From IMG/VR virus record IMGVR_UViG_3300027728_001610, positions 1 through 64,000 of that record: DNA of 64,000 nucleotides. One strand, 5' to 3'. Positions within the stretch are counted from its first letter, which is position 1; each line of letters begins with the position of its first letter. Below the pieces are notes generated by a model. It searched no databases. It had not been told where the DNA came from and saw only the letters and a program-made list of their open reading frames with translations. The DNA is from a virus. Positions 24,992 through 33,544 of the stretch are shown in pieces. The translations under genes and the position numbers were made by a program.

Positions 24992-25601
24992 TTTAACTTT
25001 AAATAGTAATGAGATAGGTAGATGGTTTAATGATAGGGGAGATTATACCCATAACATAACATACGATTTAAATGAAAACTCAATCATTATGGATTTGGGT
25101 GGATATACTGGGGTTTGGGCACAACAAATGGTAGATAAATATAATCCAAATGTTTATATCTTAGAACCAATACATAGTTTTTATGATGGAATGGTATCCA
25201 AATTCGCAAATAACCCTAAAGTAAGATTATTAAATGTTGGTGCAGGTATTGAAGATAAAGATGGGGTTATTTATATGGGTGGAGATGGGTCATCATCTAA
25301 TTTAATTAATGGGGATGGGGTAAATGTTAAATTTAACACAATTGACACTATATTAAATAATTTTGGGTTAGAGTATGTTGACCTAATTCAGATTAATATT
25401 GAGGGTGACGAATATCCATTATTAGAAAATATGATATCAACCGGATCAATTAACAAATTTAAAAACATACAAATCCAATTTCATTTGGGGATTGAGGGTG
25501 ATATAGAAAGAAGAGAAAAAATCCGTAATAATTTATTGGATAATGAATTTAAAATAAATTTTGATTATCCATTTGTTTGGGAATCATGGGGTAAAAAATA
25601 A
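24984..25601 (+). CDS. FkbM-family SAM methyltransferase
   Basis: A protein of 205 residues. Motif I is I-I-M-D-L-G-G-Y-T-G-V-W, followed by Y-I-L-E-P-I (motif II position), a V-D-L-I-Q-I-N-I-E-G-D-E-Y motif characteristic of FkbM enzymes near 140, and a terminal F-V-W-E-S-W-G. It probably O-methylates a sugar in the phage glycan, which often caps chains. A related but broken domain lies at 3036-3146. Confidence 0.88.
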   Translation: MSNLTLNSNEIGRWFNDRGDYTHNITYDLNENSIIMDLGGYTGVWAQQMVDKYNPNVYILEPIHSFYDGMVSKFANNPKVRLLNVGAGIEDKDGVIYMGGDGSSSNLINGDGVNVKFNTIDTILNNFGLEYVDLIQINIEGDEYPLLENMISTGSINKFKNIQIQFHLGIEGDIERREKIRNNLLDNEFKINFDYPFVWESWGKK

Positions 25602-25607
25602 AAAATT

Positions 25608-26219
25608 ATGATTTATTTAGTAGGAGATAGTCACGTACAATCATTTAATGATTCATATGTTAAATTGTGGCTGACGGCACCAACGGCATATCAAAACATA
25701 AAAAAAATTTCACAAATAGATAGTTTTTTATTGTCTAACCCTATAAACAAAAATTCGGATTATATATTCTTTTCTTTTGGTGAAATTGATGCTAGGTGTC
25801 ATTTAGGGTTTGTTGCCGATAATAATAATAGAACATATGAAGATGTTGTTATAGAATGTGTTGATAGATATTGTTTATTTTTAGACCATTTTATAAATTC
25901 AGGGTATAAAGTAGGTGTTTGGGGTCCAATACCTTCAGGTTCTAATAATAGCATACAAGGAAATGGGGCTATGAGTTATAAAACCAAAAATGAAAGAAAT
26001 ATAATTACACAATTATTTAATGACAAATTAGAAGAAATGTCTAAAATTAAAAATTTTGAATTTAAAACACTTTTTCATTTCATTGTTAGTGATATGAACA
26101 ACTACGATAATTATTATTCAATTGATAATATTCACTTAAACTCTGGCATGTTTAAAACAAAATCAAATGAGGTTAACATTGATGAAATGATTAATTCTAA
26201 ATTTAAAGATTTATTATAA
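25608..26219 (+). CDS. SGNH-hydrolase-like protein
   Basis: A protein of 203 residues. Block I is I-Y-L-V-G-D-S-H-V (nucleophile Ser in G-D-S-H), a mid block reads S-F-G-E-I-D-A-R-C-H, and the C-terminal block is D-N-I-H-L-N with the Asp/His pair. SGNH enzymes of sugar loci act as esterases or O-acetyltransferase partners. No signal peptide. The adjacent hexapeptide acyltransferase suggests acetyl group metabolism on the glycan. Its stop overlaps the next ATG. Confidence 0.78.
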   Translation: MIYLVGDSHVQSFNDSYVKLWLTAPTAYQNIKKISQIDSFLLSNPINKNSDYIFFSFGEIDARCHLGFVADNNNRTYEDVVIECVDRYCLFLDHFINSGYKVGVWGPIPSGSNNSIQGNGAMSYKTKNERNIITQLFNDKLEEMSKIKNFEFKTLFHFIVSDMNNYDNYYSIDNIHLNSGMFKTKSNEVNIDEMINSKFKDLL

Positions 26220-26746
26220 TGAAAATAACAGGTAAAGATGTTATTGTTCACGATGATGTAGTGTCAAAACAAGATTTGCTAATAATCGGTTCGCACGTTG
26301 CAATTGATAAAGGTGTTTATTGTTCAACAAATGTAACAATAGGCGATTATGTCCATATTAGTCCATATGTTACAATTATTGGAGGTAAAAATAGTTCTTT
26401 TACCGCAAAAGGATTTAATAATATAATGGCCGGAGCTAGAATTATTTGTGGGTCAGATAGATTTGATGATAGTGGATTATTTGGAGCAATGATCCCAAAT
26501 GAATTAAAAGGCACTCAAATTATTGAACCTGTTGTAATGGAGGAATTTTCAAATATTGGGACAAATGCGATTGTTTTACCAGGATCAACACTTAGAAAAG
26601 GCGTGTTATTAACCGCCGGAAGTTTACTGATTGGAGACACTGAAGAATGGGGTGTTTATAAGGGTAACCCAGCTATTTTGGTTAAAAAAATAAACCCAAC
26701 AAGGATTATTGAAAATGCTAAATTATTAGGATATAATGAAGACTAA
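26219..26746 (+). CDS. Left-handed beta-helix (hexapeptide) acyltransferase
   Basis: A protein of 175 residues built of hexapeptide turns: V-I-V-H-D-D-V, L-L-I-I-G-S-H-V-A-I-D-K-G-V, V-T-I-G-D-Y-V-H-I-S-P-Y-V-T-I, and the late N-I-G-T-N-A-I-V-L-P-G-S-T-L. It ends with the Y-K-G-N-P-A motif of sugar O/N-acetyltransferases. With GMD and a DegT-like aminotransferase it could complete an N-acyl-perosamine pathway, which is my inference. It overlaps the next gene by 11 bases. Confidence 0.88.
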   Translation: MKITGKDVIVHDDVVSKQDLLIIGSHVAIDKGVYCSTNVTIGDYVHISPYVTIIGGKNSSFTAKGFNNIMAGARIICGSDRFDDSGLFGAMIPNELKGTQIIEPVVMEEFSNIGTNAIVLPGSTLRKGVLLTAGSLLIGDTEEWGVYKGNPAILVKKINPTRIIENAKLLGYNED

Positions 26747-27602
26747 AATTAATATGGTTGGTGGATGTTTTCAACACACCATATCAACAAATGATTTACC
26801 TCCAAAATTTGTTGAGTGGGTAAAAGATGGGTCGGCACCAATATCAATACACATTGATAATGGGTTACACACCCCAACTAATCCAAAGACAAAAAACTAT
26901 GGGTGGTTATGCGAATCAAAAACAATTACCCCGAATACATATAATTGGGTAGAAAAAAATATTGAACTTTTAAAAAATAAATTTAAAAAAGTTTTTACTC
27001 ACGACGTTGAGTTATCTAAATTATCGGATATTTTCCAACTTACACAATGTAGTGCCAAATCTTTTTTATCTCACGGTGAAATATATCCAAAAACTAAATT
27101 GGTTTCTATGATTGCATCAAACAAAACCATGTGTTCTGAACACATTTATAGGCAAAAAATTATTAAAAAATTTTCCAATAAATGTGATCATTTTAGTAGA
27201 GGTTATAACCCCATAAATAATAAAGAAGATGGGCTAAAAGATTATTGTTTTTCATTTGCAATGGAGAACGCAACATATTCAAATATGTTTACGGAAAAAA
27301 TTACAGATTGTTTTATGACAGGAACGATTCCAATTTATTATGGGATTAGTAATATTGGCGATTACTTTAATACGGATGGGATAATAATATTAGACGACAA
27401 TTTTAAAATTGAAGATCTGTCATTTGAACTTTATTATAGTAAAATGGATGCGGTAATAGATAACTTTAAAAGATCCATTGACTTTCCTCATGCGGAGGAC
27501 TACATTTTTAAAACCTTTATTAGTGATACCGAAGAATTGGGAGTTTGTAAGAGTAATCCTGAGGTGTTAACAAAAGAAATGGAAGGTAACAAAATAATAT
27601 AA
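26736..27602 (+). CDS. GT10-like (alpha-1,3-fucosyltransferase) enzyme
   Basis: A protein of 288 residues. The diagnostic region lies near 185-215: Y-C-F-S-F-A-M-E-N-A, T-E-K-I-T-D-C-F-M-T-G-T-I-P-I-Y-Y-G, corresponding to the GDP-sugar-binding motif of GT10 enzymes. The N-terminal half is less typical, with a possible acceptor site. Two different putative fucosyltransferases (this and GT11) in one phage block point to a GDP-deoxyhexose glycan. Confidence 0.82.
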   Translation: MKTKINMVGGCFQHTISTNDLPPKFVEWVKDGSAPISIHIDNGLHTPTNPKTKNYGWLCESKTITPNTYNWVEKNIELLKNKFKKVFTHDVELSKLSDIFQLTQCSAKSFLSHGEIYPKTKLVSMIASNKTMCSEHIYRQKIIKKFSNKCDHFSRGYNPINNKEDGLKDYCFSFAMENATYSNMFTEKITDCFMTGTIPIYYGISNIGDYFNTDGIIILDDNFKIEDLSFELYYSKMDAVIDNFKRSIDFPHAEDYIFKTFISDTEELGVCKSNPEVLTKEMEGNKII

Positions 27603-27624
27603 TTATCAAAAAGATTACTTAAAA

Positions 27625-27705
27625 ATGGATAGATTTATTTTAAACGTATCGGCGGGAGGTATATTCTCAAAATTTATTTTTGTGATACAAAATTTAAAAA
27701 AATAA
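27625..27705 (+). CDS. 26-residue ORF, possible remnant
   Basis: A complete ATG-to-TAA frame in the only real gap of the glycan block. The peptide has a hydrophobic F-I-L-N-V-S-A-G-G-I-F-S-K-F-I-F-V core. It may be a gene start left by a deletion, a tiny peptide, or chance. No homology recognised. Confidence 0.25.
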   Translation: MDRFILNVSAGGIFSKFIFVIQNLKK

Positions 27706-27708
27706 AAA

Positions 27709-28308
27709 ATGAATTTTAATGTTGTTTCCGAATTTGAAAATCGTATTTCTAATTTTTTTGGGTCTAAATACGCAATTGCGGTTGATAGTTGTACTCATGG
27801 AATTGAGTTATGTTTGAGATATACTAAAGAAAAAAAGATATCCGTACCAAAAAGAACATACCTATCTGTTCCATTTTTAGCCGAAAAAATGGGATTAGAA
27901 AGAGAATGGAGAGATGAAGAGTGGGAAGATTATTATACGTTAAATTATGGGGATAAGATAATTATTGATGCTGCGGTATTATGGAGAAAAGATAGTTATA
28001 TCCCTAACACATTTATGTGTGTCAGCTTCCAATATCAAAAACATCTTTCATTAGGTAGGGGTGGAGTGATTTTACTTGATAATGAGGAAGATTATCTTAT
28101 CTTAAAGAAAATGTCTTATGATGGTAGATTACCTAATATTCCTTGGAGAGACCAAAATATTGATACAATAGGGTATCATTATTATATGACACCTGAAACT
28201 GCAAAGTTAGGGTTAGAAAAATTAGAGAACGCAATTAACACAGTACCTAAAAAATGGTCAGTTAATGATTGGCCCGATTTAACACAAATGAAAATTTTTA
28301 ATAAATAA
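27709..28308 (+). CDS. Compact DegT/StrS-type sugar aminotransferase
   Basis: A protein of 199 residues against about 370 for normal family members. Landmarks are in order: F-F-G-S-K-Y-A-I-A-V-D-S-C-T-H-G-I-E-L near 20, I-I-I-D-A-A near 85 (cofactor-contacting Asp), S-F-Q-Y-Q-K-H-L-S-L-G-R-G-G near 107 with the candidate PLP lysine, and a Y-H-Y-Y-M-T-P-E-T-A-K-L-G-L segment. The N-terminal arm, parts between the landmarks and the C-terminal small domain are shortened or absent. It may be a genuine minimal form or a decayed gene without frameshifts. GDP-4-keto-6-deoxymannose from the next gene is a logical substrate. Confidence 0.72.
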   Translation: MNFNVVSEFENRISNFFGSKYAIAVDSCTHGIELCLRYTKEKKISVPKRTYLSVPFLAEKMGLEREWRDEEWEDYYTLNYGDKIIIDAAVLWRKDSYIPNTFMCVSFQYQKHLSLGRGGVILLDNEEDYLILKKMSYDGRLPNIPWRDQNIDTIGYHYYMTPETAKLGLEKLENAINTVPKKWSVNDWPDLTQMKIFNK

Positions 28309-28325
28309 ACAACAAATAAAAACAA

Positions 28326-29300
28326 ATGAAAAAAGCATTTATTACAGGGATAAACGGACAGGACGGATCTTACTTATCTGAATATTTGTTAGATTTAGGT
28401 TATGAAGTTCATGGTATTATTCGTAGAAATTCAGTTCCTGAAAACCAACAAAGTAGATTAACCGATGAAATTAGAAATAAATTACACATATACTATGGTG
28501 ACCTTTTAGATCAAGGTAGTTTAGAAAGATTATTAAGTGATATACAACCAGATGAAATATATAATTTGGCAGCTCAAAGTCACGTTAGAATTAGTTATGA
28601 TATCCCACAATTTACTGTTCAAACAAACGCAATCGGGGTCATTAACATTTTAGAAGCATATAGAAGGGCTTGTCCACAATCCAGATTTTATCAAGCGAGT
28701 TCATCAGAAATGTTTGGCAGCTCAGTTGATGGGGATGGGTTCCAAAGAGAAACAACAACTATGACACCAGTATCACCATATGGTTGTTCAAAAGTGTTTG
28801 GATATAATATTGTAAGAAACTACAGAAAAGCATATAAATTACATGCATCAAATGGTATTTTATTTAACCATGAATCACCAAGAAGAGGATCAAATTTTGT
28901 TACAAATAAAGTTGTTAAAACCGCGGTTGAAATTAAACTTGGGTTAAACGATAAATTAGTTTTAGGTAATTTGGATTCTTACCGTGATTGGGGTCACTCA
29001 AAAGATTATGTCAAAGCAATGCATTTAATTATAAATAACGATGTTCCTGATGACTTTGTTGTTTCAACAATGGTTACACATTCAGTAAGGGATATGGTTG
29101 AGTATGTATTTGAAAAATTAGATTTAGATTATACAAAATATATAAGTTTGGATCAAAAATTTATAAGACCTGAAGAACTTGATTATTTGAAAGGTGACTC
29201 AACAAAAATTAGATCCCAATTGGGGTGGGAACCTGAGTACACATTTGAAACAATGTTAAATGAAATGATTGAATTTTGGTTAGAATATTATGGAAAATAA
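28326..29300 (+). CDS. gmd: GDP-mannose 4,6-dehydratase
   Basis: A protein of 324 residues, close to the usual 345-370. The NAD(P) motif G-I-N-G-Q-D-G-S-Y-L-S-E lies at 8-19, the catalytic region S-S-S-E-M-F-G follows near 125, and Y-G-C-S-K gives the catalytic Tyr/Lys. It converts GDP-mannose to GDP-4-keto-6-deoxymannose, the precursor of GDP-fucose, GDP-rhamnose and GDP-perosamine. It overlaps the cytidylyltransferase gene by 11 bases. Cyanophages and other large phages are known to carry gmd. Confidence 0.96.
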   Translation: MKKAFITGINGQDGSYLSEYLLDLGYEVHGIIRRNSVPENQQSRLTDEIRNKLHIYYGDLLDQGSLERLLSDIQPDEIYNLAAQSHVRISYDIPQFTVQTNAIGVINILEAYRRACPQSRFYQASSSEMFGSSVDGDGFQRETTTMTPVSPYGCSKVFGYNIVRNYRKAYKLHASNGILFNHESPRRGSNFVTNKVVKTAVEIKLGLNDKLVLGNLDSYRDWGHSKDYVKAMHLIINNDVPDDFVVSTMVTHSVRDMVEYVFEKLDLDYTKYISLDQKFIRPEELDYLKGDSTKIRSQLGWEPEYTFETMLNEMIEFWLEYYGK

Positions 29301-29733
29301 TAAAATTGTAGGAATAACCTGTAGCACGTTTGATTTACTACACACCGGTCACATTATTATGTTAGAAGAATGTAAGAAACATTGCGATTATTTAATATGT
29401 GCATTACAAAACGATCCAACAATAGATAGAAAAGAAAAAAATAAACCAATCCAATCTCTTGTAGAAAGATACTTGCAATTGGATGCGGTTAAATATGTTG
29501 ATAAGATAATCCCCTACAACGATGAAGAAGAACTAGAGGAACTTTTTAGTTCTTTGGATTTAGATGTTAGAATAATTGGTGAGGATTATAAAGACAAAAA
29601 TTATACAGCAAAAAGTATTTGCCAAAAAAGGGGTATTAGAATTATATACAATAAACGTGATCATAATTACTCAACAACAAACCTTAGAAAAAAAATCTAT
29701 GATGGAGAGAGTAAAAAAAGATTTATTAATTAA
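29290..29733 (+). CDS. Cytidylyltransferase-like nucleotidyltransferase
   Basis: A protein of 147 residues of the glycerol-3-phosphate cytidylyltransferase type: the G-x-F-D motif appears as S-T-F-D-L-L-H-T-G-H (HxGH), then E-R-Y, then D-H-N-Y-S-T-T-N-L-R-K-K-I (the S-T-T-x-L-R motif). It couples a phosphorylated alcohol or sugar to a nucleotide. A CDP-glycerol or ADP/CDP-heptose-type donor is possible; motifs alone do not decide. Confidence 0.85.
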   Translation: MENNKIVGITCSTFDLLHTGHIIMLEECKKHCDYLICALQNDPTIDRKEKNKPIQSLVERYLQLDAVKYVDKIIPYNDEEELEELFSSLDLDVRIIGEDYKDKNYTAKSICQKRGIRIIYNKRDHNYSTTNLRKKIYDGESKKRFIN

Positions 29734-29736
29734 AAT

Positions 29737-30480
29737 ATGGCAATAAGAAAAAAACCAGATCCAATAATTAAATTGGAGACTAAAGATTCTAAACCTTTTT
29801 CAAAAAAAGATTTAATTAATTCAATAATTAAACGAAAACAAAAAACCAAGTTTTTAACCAACAGTCAAAAAGTATATTACGATAAGTTAATGGAGAATGA
29901 AATTACGATTTGTTCTGGACCTGCCGGTACAGGAAAAAGCTATATTTCACTAAAAGCCGCAATTGATTTATTATTAGATCCAACTAACTCATATGAGAAG
30001 ATTATGATTGTAAGACCCGCGGTTGAAAGTAGTTCATCATCTTTAGGTAGTTTACCTGGTGACTTAAGGGAAAAAATGGGTCCATATGTTTATTCGTCAT
30101 TATCCCTATTAGATAAGTTAATTGGTAAGGAAGCAACTACTAAACTAGAGGAAAGTGGCGTTTTAGAAATTATGTCACTATCATTCCTTAGAGGATTCAA
30201 TGCTGATAATATGATTTTGATTTTTGAAGAAAGTCAGAATTCAACAACCGCTGAAATGAAAATGTTATTGACCAGAATTGGATTTAATTCTAAATTTTTT
30301 ATATCAGGCGATGTTGATCAATCTGATAAGTTTAAGAAAAAAGAATTATCTGGTCTATATGATGCGGTGGTTAGACTTAATGGTGTTAATAAAATTGGTA
30401 TGTTTGAATTTCATATCGATGATGTCGTTAGGAACCCAATTATTATTGAGATACTGAAAAGATATGATACGGAATATTAA
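29737..30480 (+). CDS. phoH: PhoH-like ATPase
   Basis: A protein of 247 residues. The Walker A motif G-P-A-G-T-G-K-S lies near 65, preceded by N-S-Q-K-V-Y-Y-D, with a Walker B-like N-M-I-L-I-F-E-E-S-Q-N near 163 and S-G-D-V-D-Q near 190. PhoH proteins are RecD-like ATPases linked to RNA metabolism and frequent in marine phages; their phage role is unsettled. It ends the metabolic block, tail to tail with a homing nuclease. Confidence 0.92.
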   Translation: MAIRKKPDPIIKLETKDSKPFSKKDLINSIIKRKQKTKFLTNSQKVYYDKLMENEITICSGPAGTGKSYISLKAAIDLLLDPTNSYEKIMIVRPAVESSSSSLGSLPGDLREKMGPYVYSSLSLLDKLIGKEATTKLEESGVLEIMSLSFLRGFNADNMILIFEESQNSTTAEMKMLLTRIGFNSKFFISGDVDQSDKFKKKELSGLYDAVVRLNGVNKIGMFEFHIDDVVRNPIIIEILKRYDTEY

Positions 30481-31491
30481 CTATTTGCGTTTTAAATGAC
30501 TAATTAAATGATTTAATTTATTCTTTAAAATAAATTGATAGGTCGATGAATCATAAGTAATCAAATCAAGTAAATACACATGTTTATTAATAATTTGACC
30601 CACCTCAATCAAGTTTCTTTTTTTTCTACGACAACACATATGAGAAGTATATTCATCAATTAACCCTAATTTTGATATTTTAACATATGCTAATTTTTCA
30701 TTATTATAAAAATCTTTAAACGAAAAATACTTATCTGAGATTTTTTTTAAATCCTCCTTTGAATATATTTCAGAATAATAATCCCCAACAATAACGGAAT
30801 CGATTTCACGTTCTGTTATTTGTAAATTACAAAGTTTATTAACCTCCATTATCTTTTCTTTTAATTGTGTTTTGATGTCATCAACATAGTTTCTATTTCT
30901 TTCCTCAATTACGATTAAATTTATATTTTTCTGTTTACTAATTTTTTGTTTTTTAACATCGTTAATATTATTATTATGCCAACCTTTACCATTATATTCA
31001 AACCCTATTTTAAAATCTGGTAAATAAACATCAATCTCATATGGTTTTATAATGTTTCTATCATTATAGTTTATATTATTGGTTATTAGACTTTTAATTA
31101 TATTTTTTAATATAATTTGTGGTATACTAAAATTTTTACTTATCATATGGGAACAAAATTCTTTAATTAGACCTTTTTTACGGATTGATGAATAAACTGA
31201 CGAATCTTTTTTTTGTAATTCAGATAAACTTTTATATTTAAGAGCTTCGTCTCTTAAGAAATCATCGGTTAAGTCTCTACCAACCATTTTATTTCGTATC
31301 CTAATACATTTAGATATGTGTTCGGAGCTTTTACTTAGACCTAACTTATTTGCCTTATTTTGTATTGAGATTACTGACTTATTTAATTTTAAAGATAAAT
31401 CCTTATTAAACATATTATAAAAATGTTCGGATAAATACCGAATTTCATATTCTGTCCATTGTTTACGTTTTGGTTTGTTTTCTTCTACCAT
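30481..31491 (-). CDS. Homing endonuclease with VSR/PD-(D/E)XK-like core
   Basis: A protein of 336 residues from the ATG at 31489-31491. The N-terminus (W-T-E-Y-E-I-R-Y-L ... S-V-I-S-I-Q-N-K-A-N-K-L-G-L) is a SANT/HTH-like DNA-binding unit. The nuclease core reads Y-E-I-D-V-Y-L-P-D-F-K-I-G-F-E-Y-N-G-K-G-W-H. Repeated S-x-I-R-K-K-G-L-I-K-E and K-I-S-K-L-G-L-I-D-E units on either side look like DNA-binding repeats. It lies opposite its neighbours, abutting phoH, as expected of a mobile gene. ATATTTAT ends four bases before the ATG. Confidence 0.75.
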   Translation of the reverse strand: MVEENKPKRKQWTEYEIRYLSEHFYNMFNKDLSLKLNKSVISIQNKANKLGLSKSSEHISKCIRIRNKMVGRDLTDDFLRDEALKYKSLSELQKKDSSVYSSIRKKGLIKEFCSHMISKNFSIPQIILKNIIKSLITNNINYNDRNIIKPYEIDVYLPDFKIGFEYNGKGWHNNNINDVKKQKISKQKNINLIVIEERNRNYVDDIKTQLKEKIMEVNKLCNLQITEREIDSVIVGDYYSEIYSKEDLKKISDKYFSFKDFYNNEKLAYVKISKLGLIDEYTSHMCCRRKKRNLIEVGQIINKHVYLLDLITYDSSTYQFILKNKLNHLISHLKRK

Positions 31492-31495
31492 ATAT

Positions 31496-31503
31496 ATAAA
31501 TAT
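31496..31503 (-). promoter_or_regulatory. ATATTTAT motif upstream of the homing nuclease gene
   Basis: Exact octamer ending only 4 bases before the ATG. If it acts as a -10 element, the message would be leaderless. Confidence 0.4.
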
Positions 31504-31563
31504 CCCAATCTTTCTTTTTATTAAAATATTTACTAAAAATAAAATAAAATTATCATAAATTAT

Positions 31564-32229
31564 ATGACAAATAGAATAGGAATTGATATTAACGGAGTAT
31601 TGAGAGATACTATAGGAAAATTTGAACAATTATATGAAAAACACTTAATTGAAAGTGATCCAAATGGGTATGTAGGTAAAACATATTATGTGGACATATC
31701 GGGAAACACTGAATTGGAGGTGTCCGATATAATTCCTTTTGAATATAAAAAACTAACCGACGTTGACTCTTTAGACTTGACCAAACATTTTGCGTTTCGT
31801 AATAGTGAGGAATTATTTTCATTTATGTATGAGGAATATTCAATGGAATTATTTGGTCACGCCCCATCAACGGAGATGGCAACATTTAACATGTTAAACG
31901 ATTTGTATCTTGAGTTAAGAGATGAGAATGAATTGTTAATCGTTTCAAGTGAGATCGGTAAATCAAAACCATCATCATTATTCTTTCTATCTAAATTTGG
32001 ATGTTTATTAGAAAAGATATTTTTCTTTAGCGAAATAACAAAAGAATCTATGTGGGATCAAGTAGATATTTTACTTACTGCGGATCCTATATTATTGTTA
32101 GATAAACACAAAGGAAAAGTGGTTGTTAAATACGTCACTGATTACAATAAACATATTAAATCTGAATATGAAATTTTTTCACTGTCAGAATTTAATAACA
32201 CAATAAAAACAATAAAACAAAATGTTTAA
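31564..32229 (+). CDS. HAD-superfamily-like protein
   Basis: A protein of 221 residues. The start R-I-G-I-D-I-N-G-V-L-R-D fits HAD motif I (D-x-N in place of D-x-D), and L-L-I-V-S-S-E-I-G near 130 and I-L-L-T-A-D-P near 175 fit motifs II and IV. HAD enzymes include nucleotidases and sugar phosphatases. It overlaps the next gene by eight bases. The second motif I acid is replaced by Asn, so catalysis is uncertain. Confidence 0.6.
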   Translation: MTNRIGIDINGVLRDTIGKFEQLYEKHLIESDPNGYVGKTYYVDISGNTELEVSDIIPFEYKKLTDVDSLDLTKHFAFRNSEELFSFMYEEYSMELFGHAPSTEMATFNMLNDLYLELRDENELLIVSSEIGKSKPSSLFFLSKFGCLLEKIFFFSEITKESMWDQVDILLTADPILLLDKHKGKVVVKYVTDYNKHIKSEYEIFSLSEFNNTIKTIKQNV

Positions 32230-32476
32230 ATTATTTGGAGAAAACTATTACATAGACATCGATAACATCGAAAAACAAGTAGAACTACCAAGTTTGAGTG
32301 GTGAGTCTCAAATACACTTGGTAAAATACGAACTAATTAAAATGATGATAGACACAATTTTAACTGAGTCTGAACCCGTTGATGAAAAATTAGGACCCGC
32401 TAATAGCGAATTAACTATTCCTTTTAAGATATCTTTCAATTCATTATTAATGAAAAACATAATAAACAAACTATAA
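32222..32476 (+). CDS. Hypothetical protein, 84 residues
   Basis: Starts inside the end of the HAD-like gene and ends eight bases before a glycosyltransferase. It has mixed alpha/beta character with a hydrophobic C-terminal helix region. No family recognised. Confidence 0.6.
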   Translation: MFKLFGENYYIDIDNIEKQVELPSLSGESQIHLVKYELIKMMIDTILTESEPVDEKLGPANSELTIPFKISFNSLLMKNIINKL

Positions 32477-32483
32477 AAAAATT

Positions 32484-33542
32484 ATGAGCACTGAAAATTA
32501 CGAAAAGTTAGAAAAGTCCATAAATAATATGAAAGAAAAACTTTCAAGAATTTATTTTATGGTCCAAGACACAAAAGGAAATGCAAAAGCATCTGTTAGA
32601 TATATCTATCAAATGGCAATTACTTTAAAAAGAGCGGGTTATAACGCAATTATCTTACATGAAAAACCTGAATACTTTGGCGTTTCATCTTGGTTAGATG
32701 AAACATATATGACTGAACTTGAGCACAGACCAATTGAGGGAACAAGTTTGGAGATTTCTCCTGATGATCTTATCATTATACCCGAAATATATGGGTTTGT
32801 TATGGATCAAATAACAAAACTTCCTTGTGGAAAAATTGTTTTGTCACAAGCGTTTGATCACATCTTTGAGACTTTACAACCTGGACAATCATGGTCTCAA
32901 TTAGGTTTTTACAAATGTATCACAACATCAAACAAACAAAAAGAATTAATTGAGTCGGTAATGAGAAGCGTATCTGTTGATGTAATAGAGCCGGCAATTT
33001 CTGAAGGGTTCCAAAAAAATGAATTCCCACCAAAAACAATTATTAATATCCACACAAGAGACCAAAGAGACACCGCAAACTTAATTAAAACTTTTTATGT
33101 TAAATTCCCTCAATATAGATGGATAAGTTTTAGAGACCTTCGTAGTCTTTCTGAAAATGAATTTGCACAAGGAATGAAAGATAGTTTTATTTCTATTTGG
33201 ATTGACCAAACAAGTTCTTACGGAACATTTCCACTTGAGTCTATGAAAATGGGAATTCCTGTTTTAGGTTTGGTTCCTGATATTGTCCCTTCTTGGATGA
33301 ATGAAGATAATGGATTATGGGTAAACAACAAAACAATAATGGTTGATGTGTTATCAGACTTCATCCAAAATTGGTTAGAGGATAATTTAAATCCTGAACT
33401 TTTTGAAAGAATGAAAATCACGGTAGATTCCATTCCAACAAATGAAAAATTTGAAGAGGATACAATTTCTTTATTCTCAGAATTATTCGAAAAACGCATT
33501 GAGTCTTTCGAAGATCAACTATCTAAATTTGAAACAATATAA
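32484..33542 (+). CDS. GT-B glycosyltransferase
   Basis: A protein of 352 residues. N-terminal Rossmann-like half: R-I-Y-F-M-V-Q-D-T-K-G-N-A-K-A-S. C-terminal donor half: Y-G-T-F-P-L-E-S-M-K-M-G-I-P-V-L-G near 250, which matches the E-x7-E-type donor loop of GT4 enzymes. No membrane segment. It forms a pair with the following GT2 gene, three bases apart, apart from the main glycan block and just before the late sigma gene. Confidence 0.75.
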   Translation: MSTENYEKLEKSINNMKEKLSRIYFMVQDTKGNAKASVRYIYQMAITLKRAGYNAIILHEKPEYFGVSSWLDETYMTELEHRPIEGTSLEISPDDLIIIPEIYGFVMDQITKLPCGKIVLSQAFDHIFETLQPGQSWSQLGFYKCITTSNKQKELIESVMRSVSVDVIEPAISEGFQKNEFPPKTIINIHTRDQRDTANLIKTFYVKFPQYRWISFRDLRSLSENEFAQGMKDSFISIWIDQTSSYGTFPLESMKMGIPVLGLVPDIVPSWMNEDNGLWVNNKTIMVDVLSDFIQNWLEDNLNPELFERMKITVDSIPTNEKFEEDTISLFSELFEKRIESFEDQLSKFETI

Positions 33543-33544
33543 TT

